From assembly GCA_028701165.1 (NCBI GenBank), contig JAQVRG010000034.1:1-9910 (forward strand): a stretch of DNA of 9,910 bases. Direction: 5' to 3'. Position 1 is the stretch's first letter. Every line of letters starts with the position of its first letter. The notes beneath the pieces were generated by a model that did no database searches, had not been told where the DNA came from, and was given only the letters and a program-made list of their open reading frames with translations. Origin of the DNA: Eubacteriales bacterium. Its GTDB lineage: Bacteria; Bacillota; Clostridia; Christensenellales; CAG-138. Below, one piece after another: positions 1-6,714 of the stretch. The translations under genes were made by a program, and so were the position numbers.

Positions 1-29
1 GCAAAACCCGCGTGTTCGTTACATGACAT
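1..29 (-). CDS. 5' end of an unidentified leftward gene (partial)
   Basis: Only the first ten codons lie in the window: an ATG at 27-29 followed by Ser-Cys-Asn-Glu-His-Ala-Gly-Phe, continuing off the left edge. The start is supported by a strong Shine-Dalgarno GGAGG (complement of 39-43), 9 bases before the ATG. Ten residues are too few to assign a family. The gene lies downstream of the ferredoxin terminator hairpins, so it probably has its own promoter in 44-219. The best candidate I see is weak: minus-strand TTGTCT (96-101) and TATGAA (72-77) with an 18 bp spacer, each matching four of six consensus bases. Otherwise 44-219 holds nothing I can support. Confidence 0.55.
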
Positions 30-219
30 GTTAGAATACCTCCATTTCTTATTTGCCGCAAATGATACGGCTTCATACCATGTAGATGTGTAAAGAGACA
101 ATAGTATCGTAGCACCGCCGCGATGAAAGAACCAGTATATTGTAAAATGAAAAAATCGTTTGAGGCTTGGGAATGCGAAGTTCCACCGGAGACGAAAACC
201 CCTTGTAAAATGCAAACAT

Positions 220-245
220 CGCCAAAGGGCATTCGACCTTTGGCG
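220..245 (-). terminator. Second hairpin behind the ferredoxin gene
   Basis: A perfect 9 bp stem (220-228 with 237-245, CGCCAAAGG/CCTTTGGCG) closes an 8-base loop. Read leftward it follows the ferredoxin hairpin at 256-277. It has no clean T-run behind it (ATGTTTGCATTTT), so it may be a back-up terminator or an mRNA 3'-end stabiliser instead of a classic intrinsic terminator. Confidence 0.5.
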
Positions 246-251
246 ATAAGC

Positions 252-277
252 AAAAGGACGGAGCCGAAGCTCCGCCC
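252..277 (-). terminator. Intrinsic terminator of the ferredoxin gene
   Basis: On the minus strand a 9 bp stem (277-269 with 264-256, including one G-U pair) is capped by a C(UUCG)G tetraloop, a very stable RNA loop. It is followed directly by four Ts (255-252). It begins 19 bp after the ferredoxin stop codon. Confidence 0.7.
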
Positions 278-295
278 TTGCTATTGCACGGTTGG

Positions 296-466
296 TTATG
301 CCTGCTGGGGCGCGCCCACAGGGCAGGTCGCAGCACAGGTGCCGCATTCTACGCACAGATCGGGGTTGATTTCATAATGATCCGCACCCTGAGAAATCGC
401 GTCCACGGGGCATTCGGATGCACAAGCACCACAGCTGAGACATTCGTCGGAAATTACATATGCCAT
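296..466 (-). CDS. 2[4Fe-4S] bacterial-type ferredoxin
   Basis: This 56-residue soluble electron carrier belongs to the clostridial 8Fe ferredoxin family. It starts at ATG 464-466 behind GGAGG (complement of 471-477) and begins MAYVISDECLSCGAC. Two full CxxCxxCxxxCP motifs are visible: Cys9, 12, 15, 19-Pro and Cys38, 41, 44, 48-Pro. Each motif gives three ligands to one cluster and the last ligand to the other, the pseudo-twofold arrangement of clostridial ferredoxins. Length and spacing are normal for the family. Such proteins pass low-potential electrons between partners such as pyruvate:ferredoxin oxidoreductase and hydrogenase; none of these is encoded here, so its partner cannot be read from context. 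It has its own extended -10 promoter and terminator, so it is probably a monocistronic, well-expressed gene. Some read-through from ricT is possible, because I see no terminator between the two. Confidence 0.95.
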   Translation of the reverse strand: MAYVISDECLSCGACASECPVDAISQGADHYEINPDLCVECGTCAATCPVGAPQQA

Positions 467-502
467 ATCGTACCTCCATCATAATAGGATTTATTATTTA
501 TC

Positions 503-530
503 ATTTTAACACGAAATCGCCAAAAAGCAA
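503..530 (-). promoter_or_regulatory. Promoter of the ferredoxin gene
   Basis: On the minus strand a -35-like TTGCTT (530-525) is followed after 16 bp by TAAAAT (508-503). The -10 is preceded by TG at -15/-14, giving TGTTAAAAT (511-503), an extended -10. Transcription would begin near 496, giving a leader of about 30 bases that contains the GGAGG site. Confidence 0.6.
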
Positions 531-544
531 TGGTAAGATCGCGC

Positions 545-1939
545 TCAATTCTTGTTTTCTGCCTGATTTTCCTTTTGCGCCACCTTTTCGCCGCTATTGA
601 CGGCGTCGGGCTGCCCGCCGCTCCGGCGGCGGTTATGGCGGGGACGCTTGCGCTTGCTGGGAACGTTTGGCTGCGCTTCCTGCGCGGCTGCTTCCGCTTC
701 GCCGTTCTGCGCCGGCGCGGCTTGCTCCTGTGCGGCGGCTTCCGCGCGCGCCTTCTGCTCTTGGAGCATGCGCTCACGGCGGGAAAGGCGCTCGACCTTC
801 GGGGGGCGGGGGGCGGGTTCCAGCCTTGGCGCGTCCGTCAGCGTCAGCTCGTCATAGGGGAACCAGCGCACATCGATGGTACCGTCGGGCAGGACCATTT
901 TCAGGCGCGTTTTCTCCGTTATGATGTTGTTTTCCAATACCGTACCCTGCCCGTCGGGAGAAACGACCTCCTTGCCGACCTTGGGCATGCGCTTGCGCAT
1001 GATCTCATAGGTATCCTGCTCGTATTTGAGACAGCACATCAGGCGGCCGCATATGCCGGAAATTTTTGTGGGGGAAAGGGAAAGGCTTTGCTCCTTCGCC
1101 ATTTTGATGGAAACGGGCTGAAAATCCGGTAAAAACTGCTTGCAGCACACAGGCCGCCCGCAGGAGCCCAAGCCGCCCAGCAGCTTTGCTTCGTCGCGTA
1201 CGCCGATCTGCCTTAGCTCGATGCGCGTTTTGAAGACAGCGGCAAGATCCTTGACCAGTTCGCGGAAATCCACGCGCCCGTCGGCCGTGAAATAGAAGAT
1301 GATCTTGGCGCCCGTAAAGGCGTATTCCACATCCACGAGCTTCATGTCCAAGCCATGCTCTTCTATTTTCTTCATGCAGATGCCGTGCGCTTCCTTTTCC
1401 TTCGCGCAATATTTATCCCGCTGCTCCCGATCCTGCTGCGTAGCGACGCGGAGGATGGGCTTGAGCGTGCCTACGACCTGCGCCGCGAGCACGCTGTGGC
1501 GCGCTTGGAGCACATCGCCGAATTCGACGCCGCGCGCGGTTTCCACGATTACGCCGTCGCCCGCCGCCGGATTGGCTTCGCCGGGGGAGAAGTAGTAGGT
1601 CTTGCCGCAGGGCTGAAAGCGTACGTCGATCACCTCGAAGGTCTCGGGCGGCGTGTCGTCGATCTCGAGCGCGGCGGCGGCCGCTTCCTGCGTGCCGTCC
1701 TCCGTTTCAGCCATCGTGACCGTTGCGTCGTCACCGGATTCTGCCTCGTCAACGGTGGAAACTGTGTCGTTCTCTATGGCGGGAGCATCCGATTCGATTA
1801 GCGCGGGTTCTGCTTGCGCTTTGGCAGTTTGTTCCTCCTCCCGTTGGGGAGACGGCTGTTTATTTCCGCCCGCTATGAGCGCGGCGACCTTTTCGGGCGT
1901 GAGCACCTCGTATAGTACCATATCGTCAGTGTTTTTCAT
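545..1939 (-). CDS. ricT: PSP1-domain protein, RicT/YaaT family, with long tails
   Basis: In B. subtilis RicT (YaaT) acts with RicA and RicF in a complex carrying [4Fe-4S] clusters that promotes RNase Y-dependent mRNA maturation and affects sporulation and biofilm formation. Here the PSP1 core spans about residues 101-365 and begins with the typical FEVIDVRFQPCGKTYYF segment. The two hallmark cysteine clusters are intact: CGRPVCC (Cys260, 265, 266) and CGRLMCC (Cys297, 302, 303). At 464 residues it is far longer than the roughly 275 of B. subtilis YaaT. The excess is an acidic, Ala/Glu/Thr-rich N-terminal stretch (about 1-99) and an Ala/Gln-rich tail ending in a basic patch (about 375-464, SKRKRPRHNRRR). 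The ATG start overlaps the holB stop by 14 bp; the nearest Shine-Dalgarno (GGAGG, complement of 1955-1959) is 15 bases away, so translational coupling is likely. It is the last gene of the array, with no clear terminator after it. Confidence 0.93.
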   Translation of the reverse strand: MKNTDDMVLYEVLTPEKVAALIAGGNKQPSPQREEEQTAKAQAEPALIESDAPAIENDTVSTVDEAESGDDATVTMAETEDGTQEAAAAALEIDDTPPETFEVIDVRFQPCGKTYYFSPGEANPAAGDGVIVETARGVEFGDVLQARHSVLAAQVVGTLKPILRVATQQDREQRDKYCAKEKEAHGICMKKIEEHGLDMKLVDVEYAFTGAKIIFYFTADGRVDFRELVKDLAAVFKTRIELRQIGVRDEAKLLGGLGSCGRPVCCKQFLPDFQPVSIKMAKEQSLSLSPTKISGICGRLMCCLKYEQDTYEIMRKRMPKVGKEVVSPDGQGTVLENNIITEKTRLKMVLPDGTIDVRWFPYDELTLTDAPRLEPAPRPPKVERLSRRERMLQEQKARAEAAAQEQAAPAQNGEAEAAAQEAQPNVPSKRKRPRHNRRRSGGQPDAVNSGEKVAQKENQAENKN

Positions 1940-2840
1940 CGTTATGTGTCGTTTCCTCCAATATTTGCGTCATCATTTTGTCCAGCGTCGCGCCGGCGGA
2001 GGCCGGTGTATATAACCGCGACATGGCCATCGTGACCTTTTCTATCATACCGTTAATGCGGCCGCTTGTAAAGTGCGGTGCAAGCGCGCTTAGCCTGTCT
2101 CTAAGATCGGTGTTGCGCAGCGGCAGACCCTCCCGGCAGGCAAGAAGGTCCCGCGAAAAGGAAAGAAAGTAACCCGCCAGCGCCATCGCCCGATCCCGCG
2201 CGTTTGCTTTATCGCCCTGTATGGCTTTACTAAGGGCATAGGGCGGCTCGCCGTGCAGCAGTGCGCAGAAGGCGTTTATAGCCTGCAACCGTTCCTCGCG
2301 CGCTTCCTCGTTGCCGCAAAGCCGCCACGCCTGCTCCAAAGAATCGGCGGCGCGGGCATAAAGCATAGCGTCCGCGTCCGTGGCGCCCCGCGCTAAAAGC
2401 GCCGCGCGGACGTCCTCGTATGCGGGCGTACCCAGCCGCACGATGCAGCAGCGCGAACGGACGGTGGGGAGCATGGCCGCGAGATTGCCGCACAAAAGGA
2501 AAACGGTGTTTTTCGGCGGTTCCTCCAAGGTCTTTAAAAATATGTTCTGCGCCGCCTCGCTCATTTGATGGGCTTGGGTAAAGCGCACGCACCGTCCGCC
2601 GCCCGCAAAGGCTTTTTTATTCAGCTCGCTTAGCAGCGCGCGCAGCGCATCCACGGCAATGGGGCAGGAAATGTCGAAATAATCCGGGAAATCAGCAAGC
2701 GTTGCACACCCGCAGAAGCGCTGCGCGCAGAGTGCTGCGGCGTCCTCCGCAAGCGCTGTATCCGTGCAGCAAAAAAAGCAGGCATGCGGCATGCGCGCCT
2801 CGCGGATCGCGTTCAAGACGTTGTCAAGACTTTGCTGCAT
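1926..2840 (-). CDS. holB: DNA polymerase III delta' subunit
   Basis: This 304-residue AAA+-fold subunit of the replicative clamp loader acts with delta and tau/gamma to load the beta clamp. Diagnostic segments are LKTLEEPPKNTVFLL (from about residue 102) and LPTVRSRC (124-131, the SRC sensor region). The N-terminal nucleotide site is degenerate: where tau has GxxGxGK, this protein reads ACFFCCTDTALAEDAA (20-35). This fits delta', which does not hydrolyse ATP. The four-Cys zinc module is also shortened, with only a CGC remnant near residues 43-45. Residues 140-290 fit the lid and C-terminal helical collar domains but are poorly conserved. The start lies 8 bp after the darA stop without a recognisable Shine-Dalgarno, so it probably depends on coupling. 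The darA-holB-ricT neighbourhood supports the call; yaaR, which sits between yaaQ and holB in B. subtilis, is missing. Confidence 0.92.
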   Translation of the reverse strand: MQQSLDNVLNAIREARMPHACFFCCTDTALAEDAAALCAQRFCGCATLADFPDYFDISCPIAVDALRALLSELNKKAFAGGGRCVRFTQAHQMSEAAQNIFLKTLEEPPKNTVFLLCGNLAAMLPTVRSRCCIVRLGTPAYEDVRAALLARGATDADAMLYARAADSLEQAWRLCGNEEAREERLQAINAFCALLHGEPPYALSKAIQGDKANARDRAMALAGYFLSFSRDLLACREGLPLRNTDLRDRLSALAPHFTSGRINGMIEKVTMAMSRLYTPASAGATLDKMMTQILEETTHNDEKH

Positions 2841-2848
2841 AACCGGGG

Positions 2849-3175
2849 CTAATACCGGTAATGGCTTTCGACGTCAACCACGAAAACCGTAGCGCCGCCA
2901 AGCGTGATCTGCACGGGCGCGGGTGAAGCGTCCATATAGCCGGGCAGGGAGGAGGGCATAACCATGTACTCCTTGCGGCGGCTGGATTGTTCCTTGATGA
3001 TGGACAGCGCCTCGTCAAGACGGGCGGCCTCCAAGCCCAGCATCAGCGTTACGTTGCCGCCCTGCAAAAAACCGCCCGTGCTCGCAATACGCGTCACCTG
3101 AAATTTTTCACGGACCAACGCGCGTATCAGCTTCTTGGCGTCGTCGTTCTGGATGATCGCAAATACCAATTTCAT
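2849..3175 (-). CDS. darA: Cyclic-di-AMP receptor, PII-like (DarA/PstA/YaaQ)
   Basis: This 108-residue cytosolic protein is of the PII-like family known as DarA in B. subtilis and Listeria (YaaQ) and PstA in Staphylococcus. Members form trimers that bind c-di-AMP at subunit interfaces; their output is still unclear. It begins MKLVFAIIQNDDAKKLIRAL. It carries the family's TGGFL (33-37) plus GGN (39-41) region, which contacts the nucleotide, and ends in the conserved GGATVFVVDVE strand (93-103). Length is almost identical to B. subtilis YaaQ. I chose ATG 3175 over an in-frame GTG three codons upstream (3182-3184), because that GTG lies inside the Shine-Dalgarno AAGGCGGTG. It sits between the HAD gene and holB. 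A possible extended -10 (3201-3209) just upstream could give it separate expression. Confidence 0.95.
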   Translation of the reverse strand: MKLVFAIIQNDDAKKLIRALVREKFQVTRIASTGGFLQGGNVTLMLGLEAARLDEALSIIKEQSSRRKEYMVMPSSLPGYMDASPAPVQITLGGATVFVVDVESHYRY

Positions 3176-3200
3176 AGGTAACACCGCCTTTTCTTAGACT

Positions 3201-3209
3201 ATTCTAACA
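3201..3209 (-). promoter_or_regulatory. Possible internal extended -10 promoter for darA-holB-ricT
   Basis: In the 38 bp gap between the HAD stop and darA, the minus strand reads TGTTAGAAT, a TGn extension plus a -10 differing from TATAAT at one base. A start near 3194 would leave a leader of about 19 bases containing the darA Shine-Dalgarno. There is no good -35, so this is a weak candidate. Confidence 0.35.
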
Positions 3210-3213
3210 TGTG

Positions 3214-3867
3214 CTACAGTAACATATTCAGCAAAAGCGCCCGTAATCCTGCCACGGTGTCCGCCGTATAGGTAGGTTTGCAGCCGAAGATCTCCTCCGC
3301 GCTTGCGTACCCGTAAAGCACGCCTACGCTTTGCACGCCGCATGCGTGCGCCGCGTTTAGATCGTAGAAGCGGTCGCCGACCATGATGAGACCATCCGCG
3401 CCGATCTCCCGGCAGGTTCGCTGCAAAAGCTCGGTTTTTTCACCGTTGCCCGCGTCGTCCGCCGTTTGCAGGTGCGAGATGTAGGGGGCGAAGCCGAAGC
3501 GCGCAATGTGCTCCAACGCGGGCTTATGGCTCTTGCTGGTCACAATACCCAAATACGCGCCCGCTTCATACAGGTCGCGCAGCATATCCAAAATGCCGGG
3601 GAAGGGCGCTAAAAGGTTAGTATCCTGCATGATTTCCCGCGCATACTCCCCGTAAATTGCGATCGCCTTTTTCATATCCTCGCCCGTAAGGCCAAGATAT
3701 TTGGGCATACCAAGCGAGAAGGGAGGCCCTACCATATTGTTGAGGTAGTCGTCATCTCGCGGAGGCAAATTCATAGCCGCCATCATCAGGCGGAGGGATT
3801 TTAGGATTGCGGGACGGGAATGCAACAGCGTACCGTCCATATCGAACATGATTTTAACGTAAGACAC
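3214..3867 (-). CDS. HAD-superfamily phosphatase, phosphoglycolate phosphatase-like
   Basis: This 217-residue haloacid dehalogenase-type phosphohydrolase has all four motifs: motif I MFDMDGTLL (nucleophile Asp9, acid/base Asp11), motif II GIVTSKS (Thr110), motif III Lys144 in GEKTELL, and motif IV VGDRFYDL (Asp165, Asp169). The helical insert after motif I marks subclass I, resembling Gph/PpaX-type enzymes acting on small phosphate esters; substrate cannot be told from sequence. I prefer GTG 3867 as start, because AAGGA (complement of 3876-3880) is 8 bases from it but only 2 from the in-frame ATG at 3873. The start overlaps the decarboxylase gene by 14 bp. It occupies the position where Firmicutes usually have tmk, yet it has no P-loop and is not a kinase. 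Confidence 0.88.
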   Translation of the reverse strand: MSYVKIMFDMDGTLLHSRPAILKSLRLMMAAMNLPPRDDDYLNNMVGPPFSLGMPKYLGLTGEDMKKAIAIYGEYAREIMQDTNLLAPFPGILDMLRDLYEAGAYLGIVTSKSHKPALEHIARFGFAPYISHLQTADDAGNGEKTELLQRTCREIGADGLIMVGDRFYDLNAAHACGVQSVGVLYGYASAEEIFGCKPTYTADTVAGLRALLLNMLL

Positions 3868-5227
3868 AAACATTTTCCTTTTGTTTCAGGCCGAAGACCG
3901 CGCCGCCGGCTTGAAGGCAGGAGGCTAGATCGTCAACGTATTCTTGCAATATGCGCTCGCCCGGCATGAACAGGGCGACGCCGGGAGGATAAGGGCCGGC
4001 GGCGCATGCGGCGACGCGCCCGGCGGCTTGCGAAAGCGGCACATAGTCCACATCGCCCAGCATGGCGTCCCGTATGGATACGACGGCGGGCTGCCGCGCG
4101 TATCGCTTAGGCGGGGAGGGCGCGCGCCGGTCGCCATAGGGAAGCGTGCAGACAGCTTCATACAGGCGGTCATACCAATCCTGCGGGTCGTGCGGTACGG
4201 TGATGAAGATCACATGATCCATGTCCGCCGCCTCCGCCACGACGCCCTTATCGTAAAGATCACGATAGGCCGCATAGCCGGTAATGCCCCGCATGTGCAC
4301 GTCGATGACAAGGCGCGTGGGATCCACGGCAAAGACGCCGCGCGCGGCGTCGGCGCGTTCCGTTTGTACCGTAACGCCGTTTGCGGCGCTTAGACGCTTT
4401 TGAAATACGCGCATGCGTTCGACATGCGTATCCCAATCCTTAGCCGTATGCAACGCCCAGTCCAAGGAGGTCATGAGCGGATAGGAGGGGCTGCTGCTTT
4501 GGAGCATGGAAAGCACGGATTGTATGCGCTGCGCGTCTATGGGGCAGCCGCGTCCCGTAAAGAGCAGCGCCGTTTGGGTAAAGGCGTTGAGCGTTTTATG
4601 GGCGCTTACGCAAAACATATCCACATCCTGCGGGCAGAGCGACGGCAGCTCGTTTGCAAAGGGGAAATGTGCGCCGTGCGCGGCGTCCACCAAGAGGAGC
4701 GCACCGTGTCCGTGCGCCGCTTTTGCGACGCCCTTAACGTCCGCACAGCGCCCGCGGTAGTTTGGGCTGGTGATGAAAACCGCGTCGGCCGGTCTTCGGG
4801 CGAGGGCTTCCTCTACGGCCTGCGGGGTGATCATACCGTCAAGCTCCGGATAGATAAATTCCGCCGCGTGTCCCGCCAAAGCAAGGCCGCTCACGGCGCT
4901 TCTGTGGCAATCCCGCGCCATAAGGACGCGCTTGTTTTGGCCTTGCGAAAGGAGCATCGCCTGTACGCCGGCGGTGGAGCCGTTAACGAGTAAAAAACAG
5001 TCCCGCGCGCCATAGGCTTTGGCGTAAGCCGACTGGGTTTTGCGTATGGGGCCTGTCGGCGCGTGCAGATCGTCCGTGGCGGGCAGCTCCGTTACATCCC
5101 AGCCGGAAAGGCTCTCATACATGGGAATGCCGCGTCCCTTATGACCGGGCATGTGAAAGCGCGCGACGTTGCGGCGCGCGTATTCGCCCAGTACCTCGGG
5201 CAGCGATTTTTCCCGCTCTTTTCTCAA
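3854..5227 (-). CDS. Orn/Lys/Arg-type PLP-dependent decarboxylase (YaaO-like)
   Basis: This 457-residue fold-type I PLP enzyme belongs to the Orn/Lys/Arg decarboxylase family, which makes polyamine precursors (agmatine, cadaverine or putrescine); the substrate here is not predictable. Visible features are RFHMPGHKG (23-31), the substrate/PLP segment LHAPTGPI (54-61), LLVDAAHGAH (178-187, Asp181 for the pyridine nitrogen and His184 for ring stacking), the Schiff-base lysine in VSAHKTLNA (Lys211), and the C-terminal signature GPYPPGVALFMPGE (411-424). There is no N-terminal wing domain, as in the short Gram-positive form such as B. subtilis YaaO. The start codon is TTG (5225-5227), overlapping the upstream TGA as TTGA, with AAGGA about 9 bases upstream. 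It is the first gene of the conserved yaaO-darA-holB-ricT block. Confidence 0.92.
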   Translation of the reverse strand: MRKEREKSLPEVLGEYARRNVARFHMPGHKGRGIPMYESLSGWDVTELPATDDLHAPTGPIRKTQSAYAKAYGARDCFLLVNGSTAGVQAMLLSQGQNKRVLMARDCHRSAVSGLALAGHAAEFIYPELDGMITPQAVEEALARRPADAVFITSPNYRGRCADVKGVAKAAHGHGALLLVDAAHGAHFPFANELPSLCPQDVDMFCVSAHKTLNAFTQTALLFTGRGCPIDAQRIQSVLSMLQSSSPSYPLMTSLDWALHTAKDWDTHVERMRVFQKRLSAANGVTVQTERADAARGVFAVDPTRLVIDVHMRGITGYAAYRDLYDKGVVAEAADMDHVIFITVPHDPQDWYDRLYEAVCTLPYGDRRAPSPPKRYARQPAVVSIRDAMLGDVDYVPLSQAAGRVAACAAGPYPPGVALFMPGERILQEYVDDLASCLQAGGAVFGLKQKENVCVLR

Positions 5228-5793
5228 CTGCGCAAGTCCTTCAACATGGTTTGAAACGTGTCGGCAAACGCTTCCGACGGGGAAAAGAGAAGCTTATATA
5301 CCGTTTGCCCGCGCTGAAAAAACAGCGTGTGCGCCGTGGCTTTGGGCTTGATAGTCAAATACAGCGTTTTGACCTTTGCGCCCGCAGGCAAAACGCCGAC
5401 AGATGACGCTTCGCCGGGCGCGAGAAGCGCAATATACTCCTCTGCGGAAACGGCTTCGTAGACCTTCCCCTTGTCCGCCACCATGCGCTCTACAAGGAAG
5501 GAACCGAGAGGATAGGGGTTGGTACGGCGTTCGCCGAACGCGTCGAGATCGTCCGCTGCCGGCTCCGCGTAAGTCAATGTGTAGCGATAGCCGATCAGAC
5601 GCTTCTTATATACCATGTAAGCGGCATAGATAAGCCCCGCGAGCACCGCGAGCTGCAACAAGCCTCCAAAGGGGAGAGAGCGGAGAAAAACCAAAATATA
5701 GCGGGCGAATATGATGAGCAGCAGCAGCGCGATGGCGAGCAGCAGGTCGCTTTTGGGCGTGGATTTGTCGTTTTCCAATCGTTCTTGCAGCAT
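5224..5793 (-). CDS. Unknown protein with two membrane helices and a cytosolic domain
   Basis: I do not recognise this 189-residue protein. A short charged N-terminus (1-15) is followed by two hydrophobic helices (about 16-38 and 44-62) and a basic YKKR stop (62-65). This suggests a hairpin with both ends in the cytosol. The C-terminal 125 residues look like a soluble alpha/beta domain containing GYRYTLTYAEP (68-78), PLGSFLVERMVADKGKVYEA (95-114) and a strand-rich KVKTLYLTIKP (140-150); none points to an enzyme. Ribosome entry is clear: AGAGGT overlaps the psuG stop and lies about 9 bases before ATG 5793. The reading frame extends further upstream, but that part would overlap psuG. Packed between psuG and the decarboxylase with a 4 bp gap and a 4 bp overlap, it is surely co-transcribed with them. 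Confidence 0.8.
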   Translation of the reverse strand: MLQERLENDKSTPKSDLLLAIALLLLIIFARYILVFLRSLPFGGLLQLAVLAGLIYAAYMVYKKRLIGYRYTLTYAEPAADDLDAFGERRTNPYPLGSFLVERMVADKGKVYEAVSAEEYIALLAPGEASSVGVLPAGAKVKTLYLTIKPKATAHTLFFQRGQTVYKLLFSPSEAFADTFQTMLKDLRS

Positions 5794-5797
5794 GCGC

Positions 5798-6706
5798 TTA
5801 TACCTCTTTTGCGATTTGGGATGCGACCGCGACGTTGTTATATACCAACTGGATATTGGACGCCAAGCTGTCGCCGCCGGTCGCCTCCGCGATGCGCGCA
5901 AGCAGGAAGGGCGTTACGGCCTTGCCATGGACGCCCTGCGCCTCGCTTTCCTCCAGCGCGCGCGCGATCACGCCGTCGATGTAGTCCTTGTCCATGGAAT
6001 AGGCTTCGGGAATGGGGTTGACGATCAGCATTCCGCCGCGATAACCGATCTCTTGCCCCGCGCGGATGGCGGCGGCGACTTCCTGCGGGGTATCCATGCG
6101 GTACGTCACGGCAAAGCCGCTTCTGCGCGTATAAAAGGCGGGCAGCTCGTCCGTGCCGTAGCCGATTACGGGCACGCCCTTCGTTTCGAGGTATTCCATG
6201 GTTAAACCGAGATCCAAGATGCTCTTTGCGCCCGCACAGACCACGGTGACGGGGGTTTGGGAAAGCTCCTCCAGATCGGCGGAAATGTCCATTGTGACCT
6301 CCGCGCCCCTGTGCACGCCGCCGATACCGCCGGTTGCGAACACCTTGACGCCGGCTAAGGCCGCGAGGATCATGGTCGCGGCTACGGTGGTCGCGCCGTC
6401 CGCCTTGCGCGCGATCATCACGGGTATGTCGCGGCGGCTGACCTTATTGACCTTATGTCCCGCCTTGCCAAGATATGCAAGCTGTTTATCGTTCAGCCCC
6501 ACGCACAGCTTGCCGCCGAGAATGGCGCAGGTGGCGGGGGTTACGCCGTTCTCCCGCGCGATGCGTTCGCACGCGCGCGCGGTTTCGACGTTTTGGGGAT
6601 AGGGCATGCCGTGGGATATGATGGTGGATTCCAGCGCGATCACGGGCTTGTTTGCGTCAAGCGCCGCGCGCACCTCGTCGGAAAGCAGTAAATGTTGATT
6701 ATACAT
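5798..6706 (-). CDS. psuG: Pseudouridine-5'-phosphate glycosidase
   Basis: This enzyme reversibly cleaves the C-C glycosidic bond of pseudouridine 5'-phosphate to uracil and ribose 5-phosphate, in the cytosol. The 302-residue protein covers the whole family length (about 312 in E. coli) and keeps the key regions: VIALESTIISHGMPYPQN (22-39, catalytic Glu26), KVSRRDIP (88-95, Lys88), FATGGIGGVHRGAE (123-136), the metal-binding segment MDISADLEEL (139-148), and VCAGAKSILDLG (156-167), whose Lys161 is equivalent to the imine-forming lysine of E. coli PsuG. The C-terminal GGDSLASNIQLVYNN (278-292) is also typical. The start, ATG 6706, follows GAGGTAG, which overlaps the psuK stop; the gap is 8 bp. 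Adjacency to a PfkB kinase completes the two-step salvage route. Confidence 0.97.
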   Translation of the reverse strand: MYNQHLLLSDEVRAALDANKPVIALESTIISHGMPYPQNVETARACERIARENGVTPATCAILGGKLCVGLNDKQLAYLGKAGHKVNKVSRRDIPVMIARKADGATTVAATMILAALAGVKVFATGGIGGVHRGAEVTMDISADLEELSQTPVTVVCAGAKSILDLGLTMEYLETKGVPVIGYGTDELPAFYTRRSGFAVTYRMDTPQEVAAAIRAGQEIGYRGGMLIVNPIPEAYSMDKDYIDGVIARALEESEAQGVHGKAVTPFLLARIAEATGGDSLASNIQLVYNNVAVASQIAKEV

Positions 6707-6714
6707 AGGAAGAT

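Noticed and set aside
530..1132. 200-codon rightward open frame opposite ricT
   Set aside because: It covers the conserved PSP1 cysteine region on the other strand and shows no domain of its own.
3200..3212. 13-base string shared in inverted orientation with 26-38 (ACATGTTAGAATA)
   Set aside because: About one such match is expected by chance in 10 kb, and the two sites have different contexts (a promoter gap and a start codon).
4400..4993. 197-codon rightward open frame opposite the decarboxylase gene
   Set aside because: It is antisense to a clearly conserved PLP enzyme, has low-complexity Arg/Gly/Ala-rich composition and no family features; GC-rich DNA commonly leaves such shadows.
5794..5901. 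N-terminal extension of the membrane protein to 5901
   Set aside because: It would overlap psuG by over 100 bp and encodes an Arg-rich shadow; ATG 5793 has a well-spaced AGAGGT.
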